The notes under the pieces: generated by a model | Database searches by the model: none | Told to the model about the DNA's origin: nothing | What the model saw: the letters and a program-made list of their open reading frames with translations, nothing else | Shown here: piece by piece, positions 1-8,525 of the stretch | Numbering within the stretch: the stretch's first letter is position 1 | Layout of the letters: every line of letters starts with the position of its first letter | Assembly (NCBI GenBank): GCA_020631135.1 | Contig: JAHDHU010000019.1 | Span: forward strand, 1 to 44,027 | DNA: 44,027 nt | Origin: Saprospiraceae bacterium | GTDB taxonomy: Bacteria > Bacteroidota > Bacteroidia > Chitinophagales > Saprospiraceae | Reading direction: 5' to 3' | Made by a program: the position numbers and the translations under genes

Positions 1-45
1 CAGGCCTAAGCCCTACGTTTTAAAAATCACTATTATAAAACTGAA

Positions 46-939
46 CTACATCTTTTTTATCTGCAGTCCAGAAGGAAATGATAAATTTTGTCCCATATCT
101 ATGGCCGTGTGTACGCTTGCCGAATTAGGAATGCCTCCAACCAATGGTTTTAAAACAAATGGGGCAGGGCTGTTGTCAGGTACCGGCTCGATACTAATTA
201 CAGCTGTTCCACCAGTCAAATCTGTTGGGAAGCTAAGTCCGTTTGGCGCATTTTGTAAAAAATCTTCGCCTGGATATGGAGGTCCACTAGAAGGTCCGCT
301 AAAAGGTGCACTATCATCCGCTCCTGATGCACTTATGAAAGTTCCTGTACTAACTGGAGTTCCATCAATAACTGCCCATCCTTCATAAGCCCATCCGGCA
401 GGAAGGGTAGGCAAGGAAAGACCAGCTTCAGGTGCTCCACTGGAATTATCTAAAAACCAAATACCACTTGCTTCATTGGAATCATCCATATCTGTTGGAG
501 TAGCTAAAATGTACGTTCCACTACTTGAACTAAAATCGTTAGCCAATGCAGCTGGATGTCCAATGGATAAATTTGCACTACTACCACTAAAGTCACCTGC
601 TAAAATATGAACATCACTTGGACCTGGGTCATTGTCAGGAATTGGCTCTACTGTTAAAACAAAGGTGCTGGCTGATTCCAGATCCGCTGAATTCACCTCA
701 AAAGAATTAGAAGATAAATTGCCATTTGCATCTACAGAAAATACGCCTGTGGTAATGGCGTTGCCGTCCACAATTAACCAGCCTTCATAAGCGGCATCGG
801 AACCTAGATCTTCAAGTCCTGAAATATTTAAATTGAAATTCTGTGTGTCGTCATCACTGCACGAGCTAAATCCTAAAGCCATGATAGAAAGAATAGCTAA
901 GGAATAAAATACATTTTTCATATCTAGTATAATTTTCAT
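46..939 (-). CDS. Lipoprotein with two RskA-like (anti-sigma-K) extracytoplasmic domains
   Basis: A signal peptide with a lipobox ends in GFSSC (Cys27, or Cys21 if translation begins at the internal ATG at 921, which gives the more typical MKNVFYSLAI start). The mature part holds two copies of one domain, about residues 45-120 and 178-290. Each has the pattern YEGW-x-DG-x5-TG-F near its start and an EP-P-DN-P-P motif later; the second reads LPAGWAYEGWAVIDG. This resembles the extracytoplasmic C-terminal domain of RskA-type anti-sigma factors, but no cytoplasmic sigma-binding part or TM helix is present, so it cannot itself be a classical anti-sigma factor. It lies downstream of, and on the same strand as, an ECF sigma factor and a membrane protein, which suggests a role in that signalling unit as sensor or regulon member. 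The function is inferred; the RskA resemblance was judged by eye. Confidence 0.7.
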   Translation of the reverse strand: MKIILDMKNVFYSLAILSIMALGFSSCSDDDTQNFNLNISGLEDLGSDAAYEGWLIVDGNAITTGVFSVDANGNLSSNSFEVNSADLESASTFVLTVEPIPDNDPGPSDVHILAGDFSGSSANLSIGHPAALANDFSSSSGTYILATPTDMDDSNEASGIWFLDNSSGAPEAGLSLPTLPAGWAYEGWAVIDGTPVSTGTFISASGADDSAPFSGPSSGPPYPGEDFLQNAPNGLSFPTDLTGGTAVISIEPVPDNSPAPFVLKPLVGGIPNSASVHTAIDMGQNLSFPSGLQIKKM

Positions 940-1135
940 TTATTAATTAATTACACCTTTAATATGCATGCAGAAGGGTATGGGTTGCCTGAAGAATAAA
1001 AAATTTTATTTTTATTTTAAAAATATAGTATTGCATGTAAACAACTTTAGCCGTAGATAATAATCGCGACAGCTAAATAGAAGGCAGTGATCTGAATTTG
1101 TTGGTTTGCTAAACTATGATTCCTTTTTTTGGAGA

Positions 1136-2626
1136 CTAAAATTTATACCCCATCACCAAACTTCCGCTAAAGCCATGTAAAAAAGTCTGATTGTCTCCAC
1201 TTTGATTTAAGCTATTCAAGAAACGGTTGTAATTGGCTCCGATCTGAATGAAAGTTCTATTTGCAAAACTTTTCCTAGCATTGATGCCCAAATGACTACC
1301 TGCAAAATATGTTCTGATGTTTTCGATTGATTGATAGCTATAATTTTGACTACCCATCATATCTTGATCATGATACATGCTGATTTCTAAATCTTGATTA
1401 CAGTTCATCATCCTGTTTAGACTAAGACCCACTGAAACCAATAATTCGAATTGATTCAATTGGTATAGTCGATGAGAGATTTCTGCATTTAGAGAAAGAA
1501 AATTTAATCTTTGGTGAATGTGTGTTTTATTGGTCATCTGTTCACCGTTTGATAAAGTTTGACCAGTTACATCCATTTCCATTTGATCATAAATAATCCC
1601 CAAAGGTGTTTGGATGGTCATGTCAGACCTGTAAATCGTTTCTCCATTTACATTAATAAATTCATTGGAACTATCATAGCTTTCAACGGATTGATATAAG
1701 CTATGATTTTGAGTTCTATTATATGTAATATCGAATTTGAGGAAATTTTTCTTATTTAGATCGTAGCTTACTCCTCCAGCAAATTGCCATCCACCATAGA
1801 ATTGGTCATATTCCGTTAAATCTACATTGCTGATTCCTGAGCCACGCATATCAAAACTGGAAAGTGAATGACCTGCATAAACAAATGCTGACCACTTAGT
1901 TTGTTCTGTATTTTTTTCAACTAGTTGGATTGTCTTGTTTTCGAAAATTCGCTCATAATTTAAATTTGTCAAGCCTAAAGATCCTACAGGCTGCGAGTGT
2001 GCGATCGAATTATTTTTCGTTAAAACGGAAAGCAGAGATTGATTTTTTTCTAGAGTAAATTTTGGCATTTGAGGCACAGGTACACCTGCAAAATTATCGG
2101 TATTGAATTGCTTGCTTTCTTCCAATACTTTCGAAAAAGAAGAATTAGAAGGCTCAGCAAATTTTACTTTGTTTGAAAAAGAGCCGGCCAAAAGCTTTGT
2201 CTTTTTGTTTTTGCCAGTAATTTCATTGGAAACGATTTCATTTAAATCTTCTGCCTCAATTGTGGTTTCGATATCCAGGGCTTTTAAGTCGTTAGAGCCA
2301 AGATGATCGTACTCCTTCTCAATAGCTTTCTTTTGTTGAAGGCTTTTGTTTAAATCGTTAAGTTGTTGGGTAAGTGTGTTTACTTCATTTTGTTGATTAA
2401 TGATCAAAATTCCTAATCCTGCAAAAAGTATGAATAGAAAACTAGCCAAGAGCCATCTCAACTTAAACCATGGTGTACGCTGTTTGTCATTTTGTTCGAT
2501 GGATTTTATGGCATTGTCAAACAAATCATCACTAGGAACATTCCATTCGTTTTTGTCAATATTTTCATTAAGCATTCGAGATCGAAAGAAGCTATCTATA
2601 TCGTTATGTTTATTTTCCTTGTTCAT
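1136..2626 (-). CDS. Putative anti-sigma-like protein: TM helix, coiled coil and C-terminal outer-membrane beta-barrel-like domain
   Basis: This 496-residue protein begins 10 nt after the ECF sigma gene and is surely co-transcribed with it. Residues 1-55 are hydrophilic and probably cytoplasmic (sigma binding is inferred). Residues 57-77 form one strong TM helix preceded by KLRW. Residues 78-105 are a Gln/Asn/Lys-rich heptad-like coiled coil. A low-complexity linker follows to about 235. From about 240 onward the sequence alternates polar and aromatic residues in strands typical of Bacteroidota outer-membrane beta-barrel domains, ending in SLVMGYKF; a terminal Phe is the usual barrel assembly signal. 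A single chain with both an inner-membrane helix and an outer-membrane barrel is topologically unusual. An alternative is that the C-terminal part is a soluble periplasmic beta domain. No enzymatic motif was seen. Confidence 0.75.
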   Translation of the reverse strand: MNKENKHNDIDSFFRSRMLNENIDKNEWNVPSDDLFDNAIKSIEQNDKQRTPWFKLRWLLASFLFILFAGLGILIINQQNEVNTLTQQLNDLNKSLQQKKAIEKEYDHLGSNDLKALDIETTIEAEDLNEIVSNEITGKNKKTKLLAGSFSNKVKFAEPSNSSFSKVLEESKQFNTDNFAGVPVPQMPKFTLEKNQSLLSVLTKNNSIAHSQPVGSLGLTNLNYERIFENKTIQLVEKNTEQTKWSAFVYAGHSLSSFDMRGSGISNVDLTEYDQFYGGWQFAGGVSYDLNKKNFLKFDITYNRTQNHSLYQSVESYDSSNEFINVNGETIYRSDMTIQTPLGIIYDQMEMDVTGQTLSNGEQMTNKTHIHQRLNFLSLNAEISHRLYQLNQFELLVSVGLSLNRMMNCNQDLEISMYHDQDMMGSQNYSYQSIENIRTYFAGSHLGINARKSFANRTFIQIGANYNRFLNSLNQSGDNQTFLHGFSGSLVMGYKF

Positions 2627-2636
2627 TTGTTTGACC

Positions 2637-3167
2637 TTATAAAATTACTTCTAATTTTTGCTGTAGTAGTTTTCTAGCTTTGGAAAGTTGTGATTTAGAA
2701 GTACCAGTACTTATATCCAATATCTCAGAAATTTCTTGATGGTTATAACCTTCGATTGCATATAGATTGAACACAGTCCGATATCCCATGGGCAAACTCT
2801 GTATCAATTTTGTTAATTCTTCTGTCGACAAGGCTTCTAATGGTGTTTCATTTTCATCCCTAAGCAATAATTCCTCTTTAATTTCCAAATGGTTGAAGGT
2901 GGACTTATACTTTCTTAAAAACATCAAACTTTGATTAACCACAATCTTAGAGGACCAAGATTCGAAACTTCCTTTTTCCGACTTAAATTGATCCAATTTT
3001 TGGAAGATATTGGTTAGAGCATCTTGCAAAATATCCGAAGCGTCATCCCTGTTTGAAGCATACCTCAAGGCAATCATAAACCACTTTACTTTAAAGTGGG
3101 CAAATAATGCAGCTTGAGACCTTCGATCTCTTTCTTTAGCTAGTCTTATAATTTCTTCCAAAACCAT
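2637..3167 (-). CDS. RNA polymerase ECF-type sigma-70 family sigma factor
   Basis: The 176-residue length and layout are those of an extracytoplasmic-function sigma factor. Region 2 covers about residues 20-95 and contains the core-binding and -10-recognition helix around DASDILQDALTNIFQKLDQF. Region 4 covers about 120-172, with the helix-turn-helix around YNHQEISEILDISTGTSKSQ preceded by LPMGYRTVFNLY. It is the first gene of a minus-strand unit with the TM/barrel protein 10 nt downstream, the classic place for its antagonist. It is transcribed divergently from the ilv operon leader, about 220 bases away. No clear autoregulatory promoter was recognised upstream. Confidence 0.93.
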   Translation of the reverse strand: MVLEEIIRLAKERDRRSQAALFAHFKVKWFMIALRYASNRDDASDILQDALTNIFQKLDQFKSEKGSFESWSSKIVVNQSLMFLRKYKSTFNHLEIKEELLLRDENETPLEALSTEELTKLIQSLPMGYRTVFNLYAIEGYNHQEISEILDISTGTSKSQLSKARKLLQQKLEVIL

Positions 3168-3385
3168 TAATAGGACATGATTTACAACCTTATTATGCAG
3201 GGTTTACCAAAATGGTTGCCTACGTTTAAATTAAAATTCAACTTATTTTATTTATTTGATGGTTTTTTAGAGGACAATTGACTTTGAAAGTGATTACTAC
3301 TTAATAAAATGTCTTGATTATCAGAATCAGGAAGGATTCATTTTTTAGAGTCAACATTAATTCCTAATTTTAAATCTTTAAGTAT
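3168..3385. other. Divergent intergenic region between the sigma factor gene and the ilv leader
   Basis: This AT-rich non-coding stretch separates the start of the minus-strand sigma gene from the ilv leader peptide. The only recognisable element is a possible plus-strand promoter at 3255-3286. No hairpin, binding site or open frame that could be supported was found in the rest. Confidence 0.6.
3255..3286 (+). promoter_or_regulatory. Candidate promoter of the ilv attenuator/operon
   Basis: TTTG at 3255-3258 and TGACTTTG at 3279-3286 are 20 nt apart. They match the Bacteroidota sigma consensus TTTG-N19-TAnnTTTG with one mismatch and one extra spacer base. Transcription would start near 3292, about 95 nt before the leader ATG. 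It is a weak call based only on consensus matching. Confidence 0.3.
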
Positions 3386-3451
3386 ATGGCACAATTACAA
3401 TCTATTTACACTTCTTCAATTAACATTATTATTATTAATGATGGTGCATAG
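3386..3451 (+). CDS. ilv operon leader peptide (Ile-rich, 21 aa)
   Basis: This short frame begins with ATG at 3386 (MAQLQSIY...) and ends ...SINIIIINDGA with TAG at 3449-3451. It has six Ile codons, four of them consecutive (ATT x4 at 3425-3436). It lies directly upstream of an antiterminator/terminator pair and the ilvD-ilvB-ilvN-ilvC-ilvA operon, as a regulatory leader peptide for ribosome-mediated attenuation should. The stop codon abuts the antiterminator strand, so a ribosome finishing the peptide would mask it, while a ribosome stalled on the Ile run would leave it free. The peptide itself probably has no other function. The mechanism is inferred from the well-known enterobacterial ilv/thr leaders. 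Confidence 0.8.
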   Translation: MAQLQSIYTSSINIIIINDGA

Positions 3452-3492
3452 GATGGTATAGATTCAATTAAATATAAATTTTTAAGCCATCC
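3451..3492 (+). promoter_or_regulatory. Predicted antiterminator pairing of the ilv attenuator
   Basis: GGATGGT (3451-3457) is complementary to GCCATCC (3486-3492), the 5' arm of the terminator. After one mismatch the pairing can continue with UAGA (3459-3462) against UUUA (3481-3484), using one G-U pair. It repeats the GGATGG of the terminator's 3' arm, so the two structures are mutually exclusive. It begins at the last base of the leader stop codon. Ribosome stalling at the Ile codons should favour this structure and allow read-through into ilvD. Confidence 0.7.
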
Positions 3493-3513
3493 ATTTTGGA
3501 TGGCTTTTTTTTT
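3484..3513 (+). terminator. Attenuator terminator before ilvD
   Basis: A perfect 10-bp stem pairs AAGCCATCCA (3484-3493) with TGGATGGCTT (3497-3506) around a TTT loop. It runs into a tract of nine T (3505-3513). It sits between the leader peptide and ilvD with no gene ending just upstream, so it acts on transcription into the operon rather than ending a gene. Confidence 0.88.
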
Positions 3514-3520
3514 GTCTATT

Positions 3521-5194
3521 ATGAAATGGAATAAGTACAGTCAAAAAGTAACCCAAAATGCTAGTCAACCCGCAGCTCAAGCTATGTTGCATGCCATTGG
3601 ATTATCAGAAGAGGATTTGAAAAAGCCTTTACTTGGTATTGCCAGTACTGGTTATGAAGGCAACCCTTGCAATATGCATTTAAATCTATTAGCACAATCT
3701 GTAAAATATGGTGTTAACGTATCTGGAGGCGTCGGTTTAATATTTAATACCATCGGGGTAAGTGATGGTATTTCCATGGGTACACAGGGAATGAGATTTT
3801 CTTTACCATCACGGGATCTAATTGCTGATTCCATGGAAACGGTCGTCGAAGCAATGAGTTATGATGGATTAGCGACTGTAGTAGGTTGCGATAAAAATAT
3901 GCCTGGCGCAATAATGGCCATGTTGAGATTAAATCGTCCATCAATTATGGTTTATGGTGGGACGATTGAAGCTGGCATATTAGGCAATAAAAAATTGGAT
4001 GTTGTTTCTGCTTTCGAGGCTTGGGGACAAAAATTGAGCGGTGAAATCAACGAAAAGGAGTATAAAGATGTCATTCAAAACGCATGTCCTGGTGCAGGTG
4101 CTTGTGGCGGAATGTATACGGCCAATACAATGGCAACCTCGATAGAGGCACTTGGCCTTAGTCTCCCTTTTAATGCTTCTAATCCTGCAGTTTCAGCAAG
4201 AAAAGAAGGTGAATGTGTAGATGCCGGAAAAGCATTGATGGAGCTCATCAAAAAGGATATTAAACCCTTGGATATTCTTACAAAAAAATCCTTAGAAAAT
4301 GCCATTACTGTGGTCATAGCTCTTGGGGGATCTACGAATGCAGTTTTGCATTATCTAGCAATTGCAAAAGAGGCTGGAATCAAATTTGACCTTTCTGATT
4401 TTCAACGGATTAGTGATGGAACTCCTTTAATTGCGGATTTAAAACCTAGTGGGAAGTATCTATTGGAAGACCTGCACAAAGCAGGGGGTACTCCTTCTGT
4501 GCTCAAGTATTTGTTAGATAAAGGTTATTTACATGGGGATTGTCTGACCGTAACAGGAAAGACCTTAGCAGAAAATCTTGAAGGAGTGCGTTCAATTATT
4601 GAACAAGATCAAGAGGTCATTAAAGAAATTGAAAATCCAATTAAAGATTCTGGACATATTCGGATTCTTTTTGGAAACCTGGCCATCGAAGGTGCTGTGG
4701 CAAAAATTACCGGTAAAGAAGGATTGTTCTTTAAAGGTCCAGCTAAAGTATTTAACAGTGAGGAAGAAGCAAATCTTGACATTGCATCAGGCAAAATCGA
4801 AAAAGGAGATGTGATAGTTATTCGTTATGAGGGACCAAAAGGAGGACCCGGAATGCCAGAAATGTTAAAACCAACCGCGGCGATAATGGGTGCTGGTTTG
4901 GGCAAGGAGGTTGCTCTTCTAACAGATGGTCGGTTCTCTGGAGGATCACATGGATTTGTAGTTGGCCATATTAGTCCAGAAGCTCAAGTTGGAGGATTGA
5001 TCGCAATTGTTGAAAATGGAGATTTGATAGAAATCGATGCCGTAAAAAATACCATAACTCTAGTCCTTGATCAAGAAGTAATTGACGATCGCAAAAAGCA
5101 TTGGATTCAACCAGGACTAAAGGCTAAAAAGGGAACACTTTATAAATATGCTCAAAGCGTATCATCCGCATCCAAGGGATGCATAACCGATTAA
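3521..5194 (+). CDS. ilvD: Dihydroxy-acid dehydratase
   Basis: IlvD dehydrates 2,3-dihydroxy-isovalerate and 2,3-dihydroxy-3-methylvalerate to the 2-oxo acids of valine and isoleucine synthesis. From ATG 3521 it is 557 residues, the normal length, and starts [12 protein letters not shown] like its Bacteroidota relatives. An earlier in-frame ATG at 3500 lies inside the 3' arm of the attenuator terminator and would add MAFFLSI, so it is rejected. Three conserved cysteines are at 50 (GYEGNPCN), 123 ([10 protein letters not shown]) and 195 ([12 protein letters not shown]). Their spacing of 73 and 72 residues matches the Fe-S ligands of DHADs. A C-terminal [12 protein letters not shown] segment and the [11 protein letters not shown] motif are also present. 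It is the first structural gene of ilvDBNCA, 6 nt before ilvB, and is controlled by the Ile leader attenuator. Confidence 0.96.
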   Translation: MKWNKYSQKVTQNASQPAAQAMLHAIGLSEEDLKKPLLGIASTGYEGNPCNMHLNLLAQSVKYGVNVSGGVGLIFNTIGVSDGISMGTQGMRFSLPSRDLIADSMETVVEAMSYDGLATVVGCDKNMPGAIMAMLRLNRPSIMVYGGTIEAGILGNKKLDVVSAFEAWGQKLSGEINEKEYKDVIQNACPGAGACGGMYTANTMATSIEALGLSLPFNASNPAVSARKEGECVDAGKALMELIKKDIKPLDILTKKSLENAITVVIALGGSTNAVLHYLAIAKEAGIKFDLSDFQRISDGTPLIADLKPSGKYLLEDLHKAGGTPSVLKYLLDKGYLHGDCLTVTGKTLAENLEGVRSIIEQDQEVIKEIENPIKDSGHIRILFGNLAIEGAVAKITGKEGLFFKGPAKVFNSEEEANLDIASGKIEKGDVIVIRYEGPKGGPGMPEMLKPTAAIMGAGLGKEVALLTDGRFSGGSHGFVVGHISPEAQVGGLIAIVENGDLIEIDAVKNTITLVLDQEVIDDRKKHWIQPGLKAKKGTLYKYAQSVSSASKGCITD

Positions 5195-5200
5195 AAAAAA

Positions 5201-6916
5201 ATGAAAACTGAGGTTTTAGAAAAAAAACGAAGCATGACTGGTGCAGAAGCGATTGTTCATTGTTTACTGAAAGAAAATGTTGATACTGTTTTTGGTTATC
5301 CTGGAGGTGCAATTATGCCATTTTATGATGCGCTTTTTGACTTCCAAAATGACATTAAGCATATTTTAGTTCGTCATGAGCAAGGAGCGACCCATGCGGC
5401 ACAAGGTTATGCTAGAGCCAGTGGTAAGGTAGGTGTTTGTATCGCTACTTCTGGACCAGGCGCTACCAACTTGATTACAGGAATCGCAGATGCTCAAATA
5501 GATTCAACGCCATTGGTTTGTATAACAGGTCAAGTTGCTAGTAAACTTTTGGGGACAGATGCTTTCCAAGAAACGGATGTAGTAGGGATTTCAATGCCCG
5601 TTACCAAATGGAATTTTCAAGTAACACGAGCTGAAGAAATTCCTGTGGCTTTAGCCAAAGCATTTTTTATAGCCCGTAGTGGTAGGCCTGGACCTGTACT
5701 CATAGACATCACTAAAGATGCTCAGTTTGGCTCTTTTGAATTTGAATACGAACCATGTGCCAAGGTGCGGAGCTATGTTCCTGAACCACTTGTAGAAATA
5801 GAGAAAATTAAGGAAGCGGCTCATTTGATTAATAATGCAACAAGACCATTGGTCTTGTTTGGACAAGGAGTGATTCTGGGTGATGCACAAGAAGAATTTA
5901 AAACTTTTATTGAAAAAGCTGGAATACCTTCAGCCTGGACGATTCTAGGGTTGTCAGCTCTACACAATGGTCATCCTTTGAACGTAGGTATGCTCGGAAT
6001 GCACGGTAATTATGGTCCGAATTTACTCACCAATCAATGTGATGTTTTGATTGCTGTAGGAATGAGATTCGATGATCGCGTTACGGGTGACGTAAATAAA
6101 TATGCAAAGCAGGCAAAGGTTATTCATCTCGAAATCGATCCTTCCGAAATCAATAAAATAATTACTGCTGATGTTGCAGTCCTGGGAGATTGCAAAAGAA
6201 CACTTGATCTTTTAACCCAAGAAATAAAACAAAACAAACATTCCAATTGGCTTGCACAATTTAGAAAATGTGATGATTTAGAATATCAAAAAGTAGGAAA
6301 ACAAGAATTGCATCCATCTGCTGATAAGGAAATATCAATGGGTGAGGTAATACGTATTGTTTCTGATAAATCAAAAGGCAATGCCATTATTGTAACTGAT
6401 GTTGGTCAACACCAAATGGTGGCCCAACGATATTATGAATACACCAAATGGAGAAGTAATATAACTTCAGGTGGATTAGGGACAATGGGTTTTGCTCTTC
6501 CTGCTGCAATCGGGGCAAAAGTTGGAGCCCCTGAAAGATTGGTAATCGCTGTGATAGGTGACGGCGGCATACAAATGACCATCCAGGAATTAGGAACGAT
6601 TTTTCAATATGGTATTGACGTAAAAATTCTTCTTCTCAATAATGAATTTTTAGGAATGGTCCGACAATGGCAAGAATTGTTTTTTGATCGAAGATATTCT
6701 TTTACCGAAATGGTCAATCCAAATTTTCAGCATTTGGCGAAAGCCTACAACATCCCTTCTTATAAAGTCGAACAGCGAAAGGACTTAGAAGGAGAGATAG
6801 AAAAATTTATTAATCATCGAGGAAGTTATCTTTTAGAGGTTAAAGTAGGTAAAGAAAATAACGTCTTTCCTATGGTCCCGACCGGTGCTTCAGTTTCTGA
6901 TATAAGATTAGAGTAA
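5201..6916 (+). CDS. ilvB: Acetolactate synthase, large (catalytic) subunit
   Basis: This ThDP-dependent enzyme condenses pyruvate with pyruvate or 2-oxobutyrate, the first committed step to valine, leucine and isoleucine. The 571 residues have the usual three-domain layout: an N-terminal pyrimidine-binding domain with FGYPGGAIMPFYDAL and the catalytic Glu60 in RHEQGATHAAQGYARASG; a central domain (about 195-335) with GMRFDDRVTG; and a C-terminal ThDP/Mg domain with GDGG at about 453 and the LLLNNEFLGMVRQWQELF segment. The start at 5201 is 6 nt after ilvD. The regulatory subunit ilvN follows after 5 nt. No truncation or missing key residue was seen. Confidence 0.96.
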   Translation: MKTEVLEKKRSMTGAEAIVHCLLKENVDTVFGYPGGAIMPFYDALFDFQNDIKHILVRHEQGATHAAQGYARASGKVGVCIATSGPGATNLITGIADAQIDSTPLVCITGQVASKLLGTDAFQETDVVGISMPVTKWNFQVTRAEEIPVALAKAFFIARSGRPGPVLIDITKDAQFGSFEFEYEPCAKVRSYVPEPLVEIEKIKEAAHLINNATRPLVLFGQGVILGDAQEEFKTFIEKAGIPSAWTILGLSALHNGHPLNVGMLGMHGNYGPNLLTNQCDVLIAVGMRFDDRVTGDVNKYAKQAKVIHLEIDPSEINKIITADVAVLGDCKRTLDLLTQEIKQNKHSNWLAQFRKCDDLEYQKVGKQELHPSADKEISMGEVIRIVSDKSKGNAIIVTDVGQHQMVAQRYYEYTKWRSNITSGGLGTMGFALPAAIGAKVGAPERLVIAVIGDGGIQMTIQELGTIFQYGIDVKILLLNNEFLGMVRQWQELFFDRRYSFTEMVNPNFQHLAKAYNIPSYKVEQRKDLEGEIEKFINHRGSYLLEVKVGKENNVFPMVPTGASVSDIRLE

Positions 6917-6921
6917 ACGAT

Positions 6922-7488
6922 ATGAAAAAACAATACACAGTTTCTGTATTTACAGAAAACAAAATAGGATTACTAAATCGAGTTAGCATCATCTTTACCA
7001 GAAGGCATATTAATATCCAAAGTATTACTGCTTCAGAAAGTGAAGTCCAAGGTATACACAGATATACGATCGTAATCGAGGAAAATGAAATCTTAGTCCA
7101 AAAAGTAGTCAAGCAATTGGAAAAACAAGTTGATGTCGTCAAAGCGTTTTATCATGATAATGACCAACTCATCCATCAAGAAATTGCTTTATTCAAAGTT
7201 CCTACCAATTCGTTGGCAGGGAGTGGTGAAGTAGAACAAATAATTCGGTCGTTCAATGCAAGAATATTGGCCGTACATCAAGATTTTACCATAATCGAAC
7301 AAACAGGTCATAAAAATGAAACGCAGCAATTGTTTGCGGATTTACAACCACATGGGGTATTAGAGTTTGTTCGTTCGGGCAGAGTCGCCATTACCAAACC
7401 TATGAAAGAATTAAAAGATTATTTAGCGGAAGTGGAATTCGCTTCTGATTTACAAAACACAAAAAACTATACAAATGGCAAAGCTTAA
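6922..7488 (+). CDS. ilvN: Acetolactate synthase, small (regulatory) subunit
   Basis: The 188-residue protein opens with an ACT domain (about residues 4-78: YTVSVFTENKIGLLNRVSIIF, then INIQSITAS) that binds valine for feedback control of IlvB. A second half (about 80-165) matches the C-terminal domain of long-type small subunits, including FVRSGRVAITKP. It follows ilvB by 5 nt and overlaps the start of ilvC by 14 nt, which suggests translational coupling. The symbol ilvH would be equally valid, because the two paralogue names are not distinguishable outside enterobacteria. Confidence 0.95.
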   Translation: MKKQYTVSVFTENKIGLLNRVSIIFTRRHINIQSITASESEVQGIHRYTIVIEENEILVQKVVKQLEKQVDVVKAFYHDNDQLIHQEIALFKVPTNSLAGSGEVEQIIRSFNARILAVHQDFTIIEQTGHKNETQQLFADLQPHGVLEFVRSGRVAITKPMKELKDYLAEVEFASDLQNTKNYTNGKA

Positions 7489-8521
7489 TTTCGGAGGAAT
7501 CGAAGAAAACGTAATTACGAGGGAGGAGTTCCCTCTAACTAAGGCAGTCGAAATTTTAAAGGACGAAACGATTGCCATTATTGGTTACGGTGTTCAAGGT
7601 CCTGGACAATCCCTTAATCTAAAAGACAATGGATTTAATGTCATCGTAGGACAACGTAAAAATTCTAAATCATGGGATAAGGCCGTTAATGACGGTTGGG
7701 TACCCGGACAAACTTTATTTTCGATTGAAGAAGCTGCTCAAAAAGCAACAATCATTCAATACCTATTATCAGATGCAGGGCAAATAGCGCAATGGGAAAC
7801 CATAAAAAAACACCTTGCTCCTGGTAAGGCTTTATACTTTTCTCATGGCTTTGGGATTACCTACTCAGATCAGACTGGCATTATTCCTCCTGAAGATGTT
7901 GATGTCATATTGGTTGCCCCAAAAGGTTCGGGCACTTCATTAAGAAGATTGTTTGTGGCAGGTAAAGGACTTAATTCCAGCTATGCCATTCACCAAGATG
8001 CGACCGGTAAGGCTTTTGATCGAGTTGTCGCATTGGGCATCGGGGTAGGTTCAGGATATTTGTTTGAAACAGATTTTAAAAAGGAAGTTTTTTCTGACCT
8101 AACTGGTGAGAGAGGAATTTTAATGGGTGCCTTGGCCGGACTTTTTGAAGCTCAATATGAAGTGCTAAGAAAAAATGGGCATTCTCCATCCGAAGCATTT
8201 AATGAGACAGTAGAAGAATTGACACAAAGCTTAATGCCTTTAGTGGCAGAAAACGGAATGGATTGGATGTATACCAATACCTCAACAACCGCTCAAAGAG
8301 GTGCTTTAGATTGGAGGCATAAATTTAAAGCTGCTTCAATGCCTGTCTTTGAAGAATTGTATGAAAGGGTGTCGAGTGGGGAAGAAGCGAAAGTTGTGAT
8401 CGCAGCAAATCAGCAAAATGATTATCGCGAAAAATTAGAAGCTGAATTAAAAGAACTAAGGGAATCTGAATTATGGCAAGCAGGCCAGCAAGTAAGAAAA
8501 CTTAGACCAGAAAATAGTTAG
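7475..8521 (+). CDS. ilvC: Ketol-acid reductoisomerase (class I, NADP-type fold)
   Basis: IlvC isomerises and reduces 2-acetolactate and 2-aceto-2-hydroxybutyrate to the dihydroxy acids used by IlvD. The 348 residues contain the Rossmann motif IIGYGVQGPGQSLNL (from about 35), the catalytic SHGF (His124), and the knotted C-terminal domain with the metal ligands Asp208 and Glu212 in DLTGERGILMG. Length fits the short class I enzymes. GQRKNSKSW follows the second Rossmann strand, and its basic residues are consistent with NADPH preference, an inference. The start codon lies within the last codons of ilvN (14-nt overlap). ilvA starts 4 nt after the stop. Confidence 0.95.
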   Translation: MAKLNFGGIEENVITREEFPLTKAVEILKDETIAIIGYGVQGPGQSLNLKDNGFNVIVGQRKNSKSWDKAVNDGWVPGQTLFSIEEAAQKATIIQYLLSDAGQIAQWETIKKHLAPGKALYFSHGFGITYSDQTGIIPPEDVDVILVAPKGSGTSLRRLFVAGKGLNSSYAIHQDATGKAFDRVVALGIGVGSGYLFETDFKKEVFSDLTGERGILMGALAGLFEAQYEVLRKNGHSPSEAFNETVEELTQSLMPLVAENGMDWMYTNTSTTAQRGALDWRHKFKAASMPVFEELYERVSSGEEAKVVIAANQQNDYREKLEAELKELRESELWQAGQQVRKLRPENS

Positions 8522-8525
8522 ACTG

